Assembly (NCBI GenBank): GCA_030590185.1
Contig: JAUUZB010000330.1
Span: forward strand, 1-5,729
Length of the DNA: 5,729 nt
From: Deltaproteobacteria bacterium
Lineage (GTDB): Bacteria > Myxococcota > XYA12-FULL-58-9 > JAUUZB01
Direction: 5' to 3'
The position numbers and the translations under genes were made by a program. Positions 1 through 5,722 of the stretch are shown here, piece by piece; the first letter of the stretch is position 1; every line of letters begins with the position of its first letter. The notes below the pieces were generated by a model. The model was not told the DNA's origin, ran no database searches, and saw only the letters and a list, made by a program, of their open reading frames with translations.

Positions 1-2544
1 CTCGAGGCGAGCCTGCGGGCTGCGCTCGAGCGGGCGGAGCGGGTGGCGCCGGATGCGGGGGCTCGGGAGGAGCTCCTTGGGATTGGGCGGCTGATTCCCA
101 AGGATGATGCTCCGCGGCCTTATCGGGAGGATCAGCTCGCGGCGTGTGTTGAGCGCCTCGAGGCGCTGGGGGCGACGGGGTCCGGGTCCGCGTCCGGGTC
201 GGTGTCGGCGACGGCAGCGGCGACGGCGACCTCGACCAAGCGCAAGCCTCCGCCACCCAGCGTCACGCGGGGGGTCAAGCCGTTGGCGGTCACGGATCTC
301 AAGGCTCGGCCGAATCACGAGCTGCCGGCACAGCGGGCAACCGCCGACCCGCCATCAACAGCGGACCAGCCATCACCCACAAAACCCACCAAGCCCGCCG
401 CCAAGCGCCCACCCGCCCCATCCCGTCTCCGCCCCGACTCCGAAGTCCAGTACATCAAAGGCGTCGGCCCCAAGCTCGCCGGCTACCTCGCCGAGCGCGG
501 CCTGCACGTCGTCGAGGACATCCTGCGCTTCTGGCCCCGTCGCTACGAGGACCGCCAGGCCCAGTGTCAGATTCGGGATTTGGAGACAGGCACCGTCGCC
601 ACGGTCGAAGGGGAGGTGATGGGGCGCTCGCTCAAGCGTCGCGGGCGGCGCCGGACCCTCGATGTAACCTTGGTGGATCCAACCGGCGCCCTGACCCTCA
701 CCTGGTTCCACGTTCCAGGGGGCGGCTTCGCCGATCGCTTCAAGCCGGGCGTACGGTTTCGCGTCTCCGGTCAGGTGAAGAGTTACCGCGGCAACCTGCA
801 GATGGTCCATCCGGAGACAGCGCTCTCCGGCGTCGATGACATCGAGGCGGAGCCGGTCGGCGATCGCTTGATCCCTGTGTATCTAGAAGTCCCCGGCCTC
901 CGACCCGTTCACCTGCGCAAGCTGATCATCCAAGCCCTACCGGCCGCCGAACATCTCGAGGAGCCGATCCCCGCCGCCCTGCGCGAGCGGCGCGATCTCG
1001 GTACCTTGACCGAGGCGGTCCAGGCGTTACACAACCCGCCCCCGGGCACGGACCCCAACCTCCTCGCCAGCCTGAACAACTCCTGGCACCGCCGGTTGAT
1101 CTACGAAGAGCTGCTCCTCCTCCAACTCGCGGTGCTCCAACGCAAGGCCCGCTCAGCGCAGGCGCCGGGTCGCGCGGTGCCGCTCGCTGAATCGCTGGTC
1201 ACGACGACCGAGAGTCTGGTGCCGTTCACCCTCACCGGGGCGCAAAAGCGGGTGCTCACGCAGCTCGAGGCGGATCTCGGGCGCGACGTACCGATGAGCC
1301 GGCTCCTGCAGGGGGATGTTGGCTCGGGCAAGACGGTGATCGCTTTGGGTTTGGCGGCGGCGGCGGCGCGGGCTGGACTGCAGGCGGCGATCATGGCGCC
1401 GACGGAGTTGTTGGCGGAGCAACACGCGCGGGTGGCGCTCGAGACCCTGACCAAGGCTGGGGTGCGGGTCGAGCTGCTCACTGGGGCGGCCACCACCGCC
1501 CGGCGCAAGCACCTGCTCGGTCAGCTCGCCGCGGGCGAGATTCAGGTGATCATCGGCACCCACGCGTTGATCCAGGACAAGGTCGAATTCAAGAATCTAG
1601 CGGTGGCGGTGGTCGACGAGCAACACCGCTTCGGGGTGATGCAGCGCGGGCGCCTGATCGAGCTCGGCCGCCAGAGTTGGGGTTGCGTACCGCATGTGCT
1701 GGTGATGACCGCGACGCCGATCCCGCGCACCCTGGCGCTCACCGTCTATGGCGATCTCGACGTCGCTAGCCTCGACGAGTTGCCGCCCGGCCGCATGCCG
1801 ATCCGCACCCAGCTATTTCGTGAGCGCGAGCGGTTGCAGGTGTACCAACGGGTGCGCCACGCGGTGGAGCAGGGGCGTCAGGCCTACGTGGTCTTTCCGT
1901 TGGTGGAGGAATCGGATCACGAGGGCATGGAGCGCGTGCGCGACGCCACCAGCGCGGCGGAGGAGCTGGCCAATGGGCCGCTGGTTGGGCTGCGGGTGGG
2001 GCTGTTGCACGGCCGCATGGCGAGCGATGACAAAGAGGCGATCATGCAGCGCTTCGCCCGGGGCGATATCCAGGTGCTGGTCGCCACCACCGTGATTGAG
2101 GTCGGCATCGACGTGGCCAACGCCACGGTCATGGTGATCGAGCACGCCGAGCGCTTTGGCCTGAGTCAGCTCCATCAGCTACGCGGCCGGGTGGGGCGGG
2201 GCGAGCACGCCAGCGAGTGCCTGTTGGTGGCCCAGTACACCAGCTCCGACGATGCTTGGCGGCGGCTGACGGTGATGGAGAGCACCAGCGACGGTTTTCG
2301 CATCGCCGAGGAGGATCTGGAAATCCGTGGGCCAGGGGAGCTGGTCGGAACCCGCCAGGCCAGGGTGGTGAGTTTTGCCATGGCCGATCTGGTGCGGGAT
2401 CAGCGCCTGTTGATCGCGGCGCGCGAGGATGCGCAGCAGCTCCTGGCCGACGATCCCAGCCTCGAGCAACCGGAACACGCCGGGCTGCGGGCGGCGTTGG
2501 TCGAACAATGGGACGACCGTTTGGAGCTGGCGAGGACCGGGTGA
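1..2544 (+). CDS. recG: ATP-dependent DNA helicase RecG, 5' end probably outside window
   Basis: RecG remodels stalled replication forks and Holliday junctions by branch migration. The frame is open from base 1; the first good start in view is GTG at 43 (833 residues from there), but coding-like sequence continues upstream, so I treat it as 5'-partial. Residue numbers count from that GTG. A helical stretch (1-45), a Ser/Ala/Thr-rich then Pro/Lys-rich linker (46-130), and the wedge start IKGVGPKLA (138-146) come first. An OB-fold-like region follows (about 185-260). Helicase motifs are Walker A GDVGSGKT (424-431), APTELLAEQH (452-461), the RecG-type DEQH box (525-528), TATPIPRT (556-563), LLHGRM (654-659), the block around TTVIEVGIDVAN (682-693) and QLRGRVGRG (712-720). 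All look intact. E. coli RecG is about 693 residues, so this is an extended form. Family call is near certain; only the start is unsure. Confidence 0.97.
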   Translation, partial: LEASLRAALERAERVAPDAGAREELLGIGRLIPKDDAPRPYREDQLAACVERLEALGATGSGSASGSVSATAAATATSTKRKPPPPSVTRGVKPLAVTDLKARPNHELPAQRATADPPSTADQPSPTKPTKPAAKRPPAPSRLRPDSEVQYIKGVGPKLAGYLAERGLHVVEDILRFWPRRYEDRQAQCQIRDLETGTVATVEGEVMGRSLKRRGRRRTLDVTLVDPTGALTLTWFHVPGGGFADRFKPGVRFRVSGQVKSYRGNLQMVHPETALSGVDDIEAEPVGDRLIPVYLEVPGLRPVHLRKLIIQALPAAEHLEEPIPAALRERRDLGTLTEAVQALHNPPPGTDPNLLASLNNSWHRRLIYEELLLLQLAVLQRKARSAQAPGRAVPLAESLVTTTESLVPFTLTGAQKRVLTQLEADLGRDVPMSRLLQGDVGSGKTVIALGLAAAAARAGLQAAIMAPTELLAEQHARVALETLTKAGVRVELLTGAATTARRKHLLGQLAAGEIQVIIGTHALIQDKVEFKNLAVAVVDEQHRFGVMQRGRLIELGRQSWGCVPHVLVMTATPIPRTLALTVYGDLDVASLDELPPGRMPIRTQLFRERERLQVYQRVRHAVEQGRQAYVVFPLVEESDHEGMERVRDATSAAEELANGPLVGLRVGLLHGRMASDDKEAIMQRFARGDIQVLVATTVIEVGIDVANATVMVIEHAERFGLSQLHQLRGRVGRGEHASECLLVAQYTSSDDAWRRLTVMESTSDGFRIAEEDLEIRGPGELVGTRQARVVSFAMADLVRDQRLLIAAREDAQQLLADDPSLEQPEHAGLRAALVEQWDDRLELARTG

Positions 2545-2547
2545 GCG

Positions 2548-2594
2548 GCGGCGGCGCCGTTTTTCCGCGGGCCGGGCGGCCGAACCGTTTTTTT
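2548..2594 (+). terminator. weak terminator-like sequence after recG
   Basis: Just after the recG stop, bases 2549-2559 can form a 4-bp GC stem with a 3-base loop, followed by five T (2560-2564). A run of seven T (2588-2594) follows a second, poorer stem with a CCGAA loop. Either could be a rho-independent terminator, but both stems are short. This is inference from pattern only. Confidence 0.3.
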
Positions 2595-2598
2595 GTGG

Positions 2599-2604
2599 CA
2601 CAAT
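2599..2604 (+). promoter_or_regulatory. possible -10 element upstream of the START-domain gene
   Basis: CACAAT with a TG one base upstream (TGGCACAAT, 2596-2604) resembles an extended -10 element, about 70 bases before the next gene. No good -35 box is seen at the right distance, so support is weak. Confidence 0.2.
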
Positions 2605-2672
2605 CTCCCTTGGCCGTTGCGTCCGTTTCCCGGATCGTCGATGGTATCCCGGTAGGACGAGCGAGCTGAACC

Positions 2673-3104
2673 ATGCCCAAGACCGAGCAGGAGATCATCA
2701 TTGCGGCGCCCATCGGGCGCGTCTTCGAGGCGATCACCGACTACGAGAGCTACCCCGAGTTCCTGCCGGACATGAAGCACGTGCGGGTGGCCTCCCGCCA
2801 CGACGGGGTCACCATCGCCACGTTTGAGCTCGAGATCATCATGCGCATCTCCTACACCCTGCGGCTGGTCGAGGACTCGCCCCACACGGTGTCCTGGGCC
2901 CTGGAGAGCGCCAAGATGATCCAGGCGAACGACGGCGGCTGGCAGCTCGAAGAAACCGAGGATGGTCAAACCCGCGCCAGGTACGGCCTAGAGGTCAAGC
3001 TCCGGGGGTTGATCCCCAAAACGGTCAGCGCCCGGCTGATCGGCGAGACCCTGCCGGAGACCCTCCAACGTTTCAAAGATAGGATCGAAGGTCTGTCGGG
3101 GTAG
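2673..3104 (+). CDS. RatA/COQ10-like SRPBCC (START-fold) protein
   Basis: This 143-residue protein looks like a complete single-domain member of the polyketide cyclase/COQ10/RatA branch of the START-like superfamily. The domain starts with the usual pattern of a short beta strand (EQEIIIAAP), a helix (VFEAITDYESY) and the signature YPEFLPDM at about residues 27-34, comparable to SYPQFLP in E. coli RatA. It ends in the long amphipathic helix typical of the fold (about 118-140). The fold makes a hydrophobic cavity; relatives bind quinones or act on ribosome assembly. The sequence does not tell which applies here, so the name toxin should not be assumed. There is no signal peptide or membrane segment, so it is probably cytosolic. 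The ATG is preceded by only a weak, distant AGGA. It lies 128 bp after recG, with no sign of a functional link to it. Confidence 0.85.
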   Translation: MPKTEQEIIIAAPIGRVFEAITDYESYPEFLPDMKHVRVASRHDGVTIATFELEIIMRISYTLRLVEDSPHTVSWALESAKMIQANDGGWQLEETEDGQTRARYGLEVKLRGLIPKTVSARLIGETLPETLQRFKDRIEGLSG

Positions 3105-3136
3105 GATAAACGCCCCTGTTCGCCCAACCAATAAGG

Positions 3137-3165
3137 TTGCGCGATCCCGGTCTTGTTCCTAGGAT
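3137..3165 (+). promoter_or_regulatory. candidate sigma-70-type promoter for the small acidic gene
   Basis: TTGCGC (3137-3142) and TAGGAT (3160-3165) are separated by exactly 17 bases, the preferred sigma-70 spacing. A start near 3172 would give a leader of about 100 bases that includes the unused Shine-Dalgarno sequence and both inverted repeats. The boxes match the consensus only partly, and such matches occur by chance. Confidence 0.3.
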
Positions 3166-3172
3166 AGGTAAT

Positions 3173-3274
3173 AGGAGGTGACGTCGAGCCAACTGGTCTC
3201 GACTGACGATTGAAACAAAAAGGCCGTTGGGACGTCTAATAGGGGAGCACGGGGCTCGGGAAGGACCCAACGGC
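3173..3274 (+). promoter_or_regulatory. possible structured leader with unused perfect Shine-Dalgarno
   Basis: The 171-bp gap between 3105 and 3275 holds no convincing gene but several signals. AGGAGGTGA (3173-3181) is a perfect 9-base match to the 16S anti-Shine-Dalgarno, yet no ATG, GTG or TTG lies at a normal distance after it. A GTG inside it would give only 11 codons (3178-3213) with no spacer. Next comes a hairpin, GTCGAG (3183-3188) with CTCGAC (3198-3203), loop 9. Then a 9-bp perfect inverted repeat, GCCGTTGGG (3223-3231) with CCCAACGGC (3266-3274), encloses 34 bases. These contain a nested 4-bp stem and the GGAAGGA (3259-3265) that would serve the next gene. The right arm ends one base before that gene's ATG, so folding could affect its translation. 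Function is inference. Confidence 0.35.
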
Positions 3275-3275
3275 G

Positions 3276-3461
3276 ATGGGACGAATGATGCTCGATGCAT
3301 TTATCATCGAAGAGCTCAAGCGCCGCGAACGGCATGAGCGCGAAGAGAGCCGGCCCCAACCGGCCCTCGAGATCCCGTTGGACGAAGACGCCATGCCCTC
3401 GGACGACGATGATGACGACGAGAACGACTCCGACCGCGGGGTGATCATCATCGACATCTAG
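3276..3461 (+). CDS. small acidic protein of unknown function
   Basis: I do not recognise this 61-residue protein. It has three visible parts: a charged amphipathic helix (about 5-25, LDAFIIEELKRRERHEREE), a short Pro-containing stretch LEIPL (31-35), and an acidic low-complexity segment with six Asp in a row (43-48). It ends in a hydrophobic RGVIIIDI (54-61). Neither a signal peptide nor a membrane helix is seen. The hydrophobic last strand after an acidic linker could be a docking peptide, but that is a guess. The start is ATG 3276 with GGAAGGA ten bases upstream; ATG 3285 and 3288 are alternatives. I think it is real because composition is ordered, the leader looks structured, and the opposite-strand gene stops 6 bp beyond its end without overlapping it. 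A chance ORF is still possible. Confidence 0.6.
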   Translation: MGRMMLDAFIIEELKRRERHEREESRPQPALEIPLDEDAMPSDDDDDDENDSDRGVIIIDI

Positions 3462-3475
3462 GCCCCGTTAGGCCT
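3460..3475. terminator. small hairpin spanning both convergent stop codons
   Basis: AGGCC (3460-3464) and GGCCT (3471-3475) form a perfect 5-bp stem with a 6-base loop. It contains the end of the small gene's TAG (3459-3461) and the whole TAA of trpD (3468-3470). There is no T tract on either side, so it is at best a weak bidirectional terminator. Confidence 0.2.
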
Positions 3476-4559
3476 CGTCCACCTCCGCCTCCGCCTCCGC
3501 CTCCGCCTGCGCCTGCGCCTGCGCCTCCGCTTCCCCGTCCGCTTCGGCGCTCGGGCCCCCCTCCCGAATACGATCCAACAGCAACGCCGCGTCACCGCCG
3601 GTGAGGATCGCCTCGGCCCGCGCCAGTCCGGTGGCGAGCTTTTCCGCCTGGCCGGCGACGACCAGGGCCGCGGCCGCGTTTACCGCCACCGCGTCGCGGA
3701 TGGGCCCGCTGCGGGCGCCGGCGAGCACCTCCTTCATGATCTCGGCGTTCTCCTCCGGGGTGCCGCCGTGCAAGCCCTCGGCGCTGTGACGGGTCAGGCC
3801 GACCTCCTCCGGCATGAACGTATGCTCGATGATCTCCTCGCCGGTCCACTCCACGATACGGGTCGGCGCGCAGACGCTGATCTCATCGAGGTTGTCGTGG
3901 CCGTGCACGATCCAGGCGCGCTCGCTGTGGAGCAGGCGCAGCGCCTCGGCGAAGGGCCAGAGCAGGGCGCGGTCGCACACGCCGATCAAATGGCGCCGGG
4001 CGCCGGCCGGATTGGCCAAGGGGACCAGCAGATCGAGCACCGTGCGCACCGCCAGCTCCTGACGCAGGGATTCCAGCTTGGCCAGGGCCGGGTGAAACAC
4101 CGAGGTCGAGAAGAAGCCGATGCCGAGCTCCTCGAGGCAATGCTCCCCGATGGCGTCGGCGTCGGTTAGGTCTACACCGAGTACGCCGAGCACGTCGCTG
4201 CAACCAGCCCGCGAGCTGATCGCCGGTCCAACCTGTTTGGCGACCACCGCCCCCGCGGCCGCGGCGACGAGGGCGGCCGCTGTTGAGATATTGAATGTAT
4301 TTTGGTGGTCGCCACCGGTGCCGCAGGTATCGATGATCGGCCCGCGGCTGGTCGCCACCGGCAGGCGGCGGCTTCGCAGGGCGTGGGCAGCACCGGCGAG
4401 CTCGGCGCCGGTCTCACCCTTGAGGCGCGCGGCCACCAGGAATCCGCCGGCCAGGGCGGGGGGGGCCTCGCCGTCGAGGATCAGGCCGATGGCGTCGGTC
4501 ATCTCCTCCGTTTCGATCTCCCCGCCGAGGAGCAAGCGCTTGAGCAATCTGGTCAACAC
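3468..4559 (-). CDS. trpD: anthranilate phosphoribosyltransferase TrpD, divergent active site
   Basis: TrpD transfers phosphoribose from PRPP to anthranilate, the second dedicated step of tryptophan synthesis. From GTG 4559 the protein has 363 residues. GTG 4559 has GGAGG ten bases upstream and overlaps the trpG stop by 7 bases; TTG 4556 is an alternative. The open frame extends to 4868, but that part is the shadow of trpG. The N-terminal helical domain is normal. The PRPP loop GTGGD (80-84), FNIST (89-93), ISSRAG (114-119), an Arg-Pro pair equivalent to the anthranilate-site residues (R166, P180) and the metal pair D225-E226 in NLDEIS are present. The usual KHGNR is KQVGP (108-112), and GPLxNP is VPLANP. 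Residues 338-363 are an Ala/Glu/Gln acidic tail coded by a hexanucleotide repeat, beyond the normal family end. The family call is firm. Substrate and activity are less certain because of the changed motif. Confidence 0.9.
   Translation of the reverse strand: MLTRLLKRLLLGGEIETEEMTDAIGLILDGEAPPALAGGFLVAARLKGETGAELAGAAHALRSRRLPVATSRGPIIDTCGTGGDHQNTFNISTAAALVAAAAGAVVAKQVGPAISSRAGCSDVLGVLGVDLTDADAIGEHCLEELGIGFFSTSVFHPALAKLESLRQELAVRTVLDLLVPLANPAGARRHLIGVCDRALLWPFAEALRLLHSERAWIVHGHDNLDEISVCAPTRIVEWTGEEIIEHTFMPEEVGLTRHSAEGLHGGTPEENAEIMKEVLAGARSGPIRDAVAVNAAAALVVAGQAEKLATGLARAEAILTGGDAALLLDRIREGGPSAEADGEAEAQAQAQAEAEAEAEVDEA
3482..3529. repeat. hexanucleotide tandem repeat in the trpD 3' end
   Basis: Eight hexamers in a row: CCTCCG four times, CCTGCG three times, CCTCCG once (plus strand). 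On the minus strand they code for alternating Glu-Ala and Gln-Ala at the TrpD C terminus. Copy changes stay in frame, so the tail length may vary between strains. Confidence 0.9.
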
Positions 4560-5116
4560 GTCGCAAACGCCTCCAGGAGCGCGGGGCCATGGGGGCACAG
4601 CACCGACTCCGGGTGAAATTGAACCCCCTCGGCGCCGGTGGGACGGTGCCGCAGACCCATGATTTCGCCCGACCCGGTCCAGGCGCTGACCTCGAAGTCG
4701 GACGGCAGCCCGGCAGGCTCGACGAGCAGGGAATGATAGCGCGTGGCGGTGAACGGCGAGGGTAGGTCGGTGAACAGGGAGACGCCGTCGTGCAGGATCT
4801 CCGAGGTCTTGCCGTGCATCAGGCGGTCGGCGCGTCGGATGCGTCCGCCAAAGGCCTGGGCGAGGCATTGATGCCCGAGGCAGATGCCGAGCACCGGAAT
4901 GCGCCCGGCGAAGTGTGCCATGGCGGTGAGGGAGATGCCGGCCCGGCTCGGATCACCGGGGCCAGGGGAGATCATCAGGCGCTCCGGCCGCAGACGTTCG
5001 AGCTCGGGCAGGCTGATGCGATCATTCTTCACCACCCGTACCTCGTGACCGTGGCTGGCCAGGGCCTGGTAGAGGTTGAAGGTGAAGGAATCGTAATTGT
5101 CGACGAGGACCAACAC
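4553..5116 (-). CDS. trpG: anthranilate synthase glutamine amidotransferase subunit TrpG (may also act as PabA)
   Basis: This class I glutamine amidotransferase hydrolyses glutamine and passes ammonia to the chorismate-using partner (TrpE, or PabB for folate). It has 187 residues, the usual length for a free-standing subunit. Motifs are VDNYDSFTFNL (5-15), the oxyanion-loop PGPGDP (51-56), the nucleophile elbow GICLGHQ with Cys79, HGKTSEI (101-107), RYHSL (126-130), and FHPES with His168 and Glu170 completing the triad. All key residues are present. The start is GTG 5116, with AAAGGTGG four bases upstream; MLVLVDNYDSF then matches the family N terminus. The 3' end overlaps trpD, so the two are probably translationally coupled. 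trpE is not adjacent: the upstream gene is an outer-membrane protein. In many bacteria one subunit serves both TrpE and PabB; the sequence alone does not settle this. Confidence 0.95.
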   Translation of the reverse strand: MLVLVDNYDSFTFNLYQALASHGHEVRVVKNDRISLPELERLRPERLMISPGPGDPSRAGISLTAMAHFAGRIPVLGICLGHQCLAQAFGGRIRRADRLMHGKTSEILHDGVSLFTDLPSPFTATRYHSLLVEPAGLPSDFEVSAWTGSGEIMGLRHRPTGAEGVQFHPESVLCPHGPALLEAFATC

Positions 5117-5120
5117 GGGG

Positions 5121-5128
5121 CCACCTTT
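5121..5128 (-). promoter_or_regulatory. ribosome binding site that fixes the trpG GTG start
   Basis: On the minus strand AAAGGTGG ends four bases before GTG 5116. It is the best ribosome binding site on this strand and supports the non-ATG start. Confidence 0.65.
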
Positions 5129-5131
5129 GTA

Positions 5132-5206
5132 TCACGCCGGCGAGGGTGCGTGTACCGTCGCGGTCCAATTGCGCGGGGCGGGGCGCGGCACGGCGGGGTG
5201 GCTCAT
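5132..5206 (-). CDS. possible 24-residue ORF overlapping the upstream stop
   Basis: ATG at 5206 overlaps the preceding TGA in the ATGA arrangement often seen between coupled genes. The frame runs 24 residues, rich in Pro and Ala, and ends 15 bases before trpG. It has no recognisable domain. It may be a coupling or leader peptide, the remnant of a lost gene, or chance. The ATGAGCC around its start is also found in the second repeat arm (5697-5703), where the sequence then diverges. Confidence 0.2.
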   Translation of the reverse strand: MSHPAVPRPAPRNWTATVHAPSPA

Positions 5207-5270
5207 GGCATGGTCCCGATCGAGTAGTCGCCGATAGCGAAGGTGACCTGAACCTTGAGCCGGTCGAGGA
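5200..5270 (-). repeat. inverted repeat arm A (3' end of the LptD-like gene)
   Basis: This 71-bp arm pairs in inverted orientation with 5633-5703 and differs at six positions. It codes for the C-terminal peptide LDRLKVQVTFAIGDYSIG followed by TMP and the stop. The arms are separated by 362 bp. Confidence 0.9.
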
Positions 5271-5625
5271 TCTCCTGCTCGGTGCCATACCCGGGGATGG
5301 TGCCGCGCACCGCGACCTCCCAACAGTTGCAGGGGGACACGTAGGAGGCGGCGATGAGGTTTTGGCTCAACACCGGCCGGGCCGGGTTGGTCACGGGGTC
5401 GTCGGGTAGGGGCAGAAGGATGATCGCGGAGTAGCTCAGGCGCACGCGATCCGTGACTAGCTTGATCGACGGGGTGACGGCGTGCACCCAGGCCAGGGGG
5501 TCGGTGTTGTCGCCGCGCACGCCGAACAGACCGTAGATGCCGCGGTGGAAACGCTCGGCGTTGGGGGAGAAGCGGAAGTAGGTGCTGCCCAGGGTGACCG
5601 GCCCGATCGGAATTTTGAGCGTCAC
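5203..5625 (-). CDS. lptD: C-terminal part of an LptD-like outer-membrane LPS-assembly barrel, probably incomplete
   Basis: LptD inserts lipopolysaccharide into the outer leaflet of the outer membrane; normally it is many hundreds of residues. Here only about 140 residues are seen. They look like barrel strands with alternating hydrophobic residues and turns, for example TLGSTYFRF (11-19), VRLSYSAIILLPL (61-73) and the last strand VQVTFAIGDYSIG (125-137). YVSPCNCWEVAV (95-106) resembles the E. coli LptD segment YSSCCYAIRV, which carries the paired disulfide cysteines; here C99 and C101 are split by one residue. A GTG at 5625 has GAGGA seven bases upstream, but the frame stays open to the window edge, and that upstream stretch is the antisense of the second repeat arm. 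I infer a gene cut off by the edge, by a rearrangement or by an assembly join. LptD is the best guess; another barrel family is possible. Confidence 0.55.
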   Translation of the reverse strand: MTLKIPIGPVTLGSTYFRFSPNAERFHRGIYGLFGVRGDNTDPLAWVHAVTPSIKLVTDRVRLSYSAIILLPLPDDPVTNPARPVLSQNLIAASYVSPCNCWEVAVRGTIPGYGTEQEILDRLKVQVTFAIGDYSIGTMP

Positions 5626-5632
5626 CCCGATT

Positions 5633-5703
5633 TCCTCGATCGGCTCAAGGTCCAGGTCACCTTCGCCATCGGCGACTACTCGATCGGCACCGCGCCATGA
5701 GCC
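5633..5703 (+). repeat. inverted repeat arm B, second copy of the LptD-like C terminus
   Basis: In the plus direction this arm reads FLDRLKVQVTFAIGDYSIG, then TAP and TGA at 5698-5700. Compared with arm A, four differences are third-position silent changes (GAC/GAT, GTT/GTC, GCT/GCC, GGG/GGC) and two fall in one codon (Met to Ala). The open plus frame to its left is only the antisense of the minus-strand gene, so no intact second gene is present. It may be a fragment of a paralogue or of another strain's allele. Confidence 0.85.
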
Positions 5704-5709
5704 GCGGCG

Positions 5710-5722
5710 CCCCCCCCCCCCC
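5710..5722. repeat. run of 13 C near the window end
   Basis: Thirteen consecutive C just after repeat arm B, unlike anything else in the window. Runs like this are slippage-prone and hard to sequence, so the exact length is doubtful. It may mark an unreliable contig end. Confidence 0.85.

Noticed and set aside
373..810. Minus-strand 145-residue frame inside recG
   Set aside because: Antisense shadow of the RecG linker and OB region; no recognisable domain.
2596..2614. Sigma-54 promoter at TGGCAC followed by TTGGC
   Set aside because: The spacing between the GG and GC elements is three bases too long for a -24/-12 promoter.
2129..2969. Long minus-strand frames across the recG 3' end and the START-domain gene
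   Set aside because: They are antisense to clearly recognised proteins, have Arg/Pro/Gly-rich composition and show no domain; typical of GC-rich DNA.
2673..3104. Toxin-antitoxin system (RatA name)
   Set aside because: The fold matches RatA/COQ10, but no antitoxin partner such as RatB lies beside it, and most family members are not proven toxins.
3073..3457. Minus-strand frames across the leader and small acidic gene
   Set aside because: Ser-rich antisense of the Asp/Glu run and of unstructured leader sequence, with no ribosome binding site or domain.
4560..4868. N-terminal extension of the trpD frame up to 4868 (466 residues)
   Set aside because: This part overlaps trpG in another frame and reads as Arg/Pro-rich shadow sequence. 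TrpD similarity begins at LTRLLKRLL right at the GTG at 4559.
5482..5700. Plus-strand 72-residue ORF at the right end
   Set aside because: Its first two thirds are antisense of the minus-strand barrel gene. Only the last part is meaningful, as repeat arm B, so I list the repeat and not a gene.
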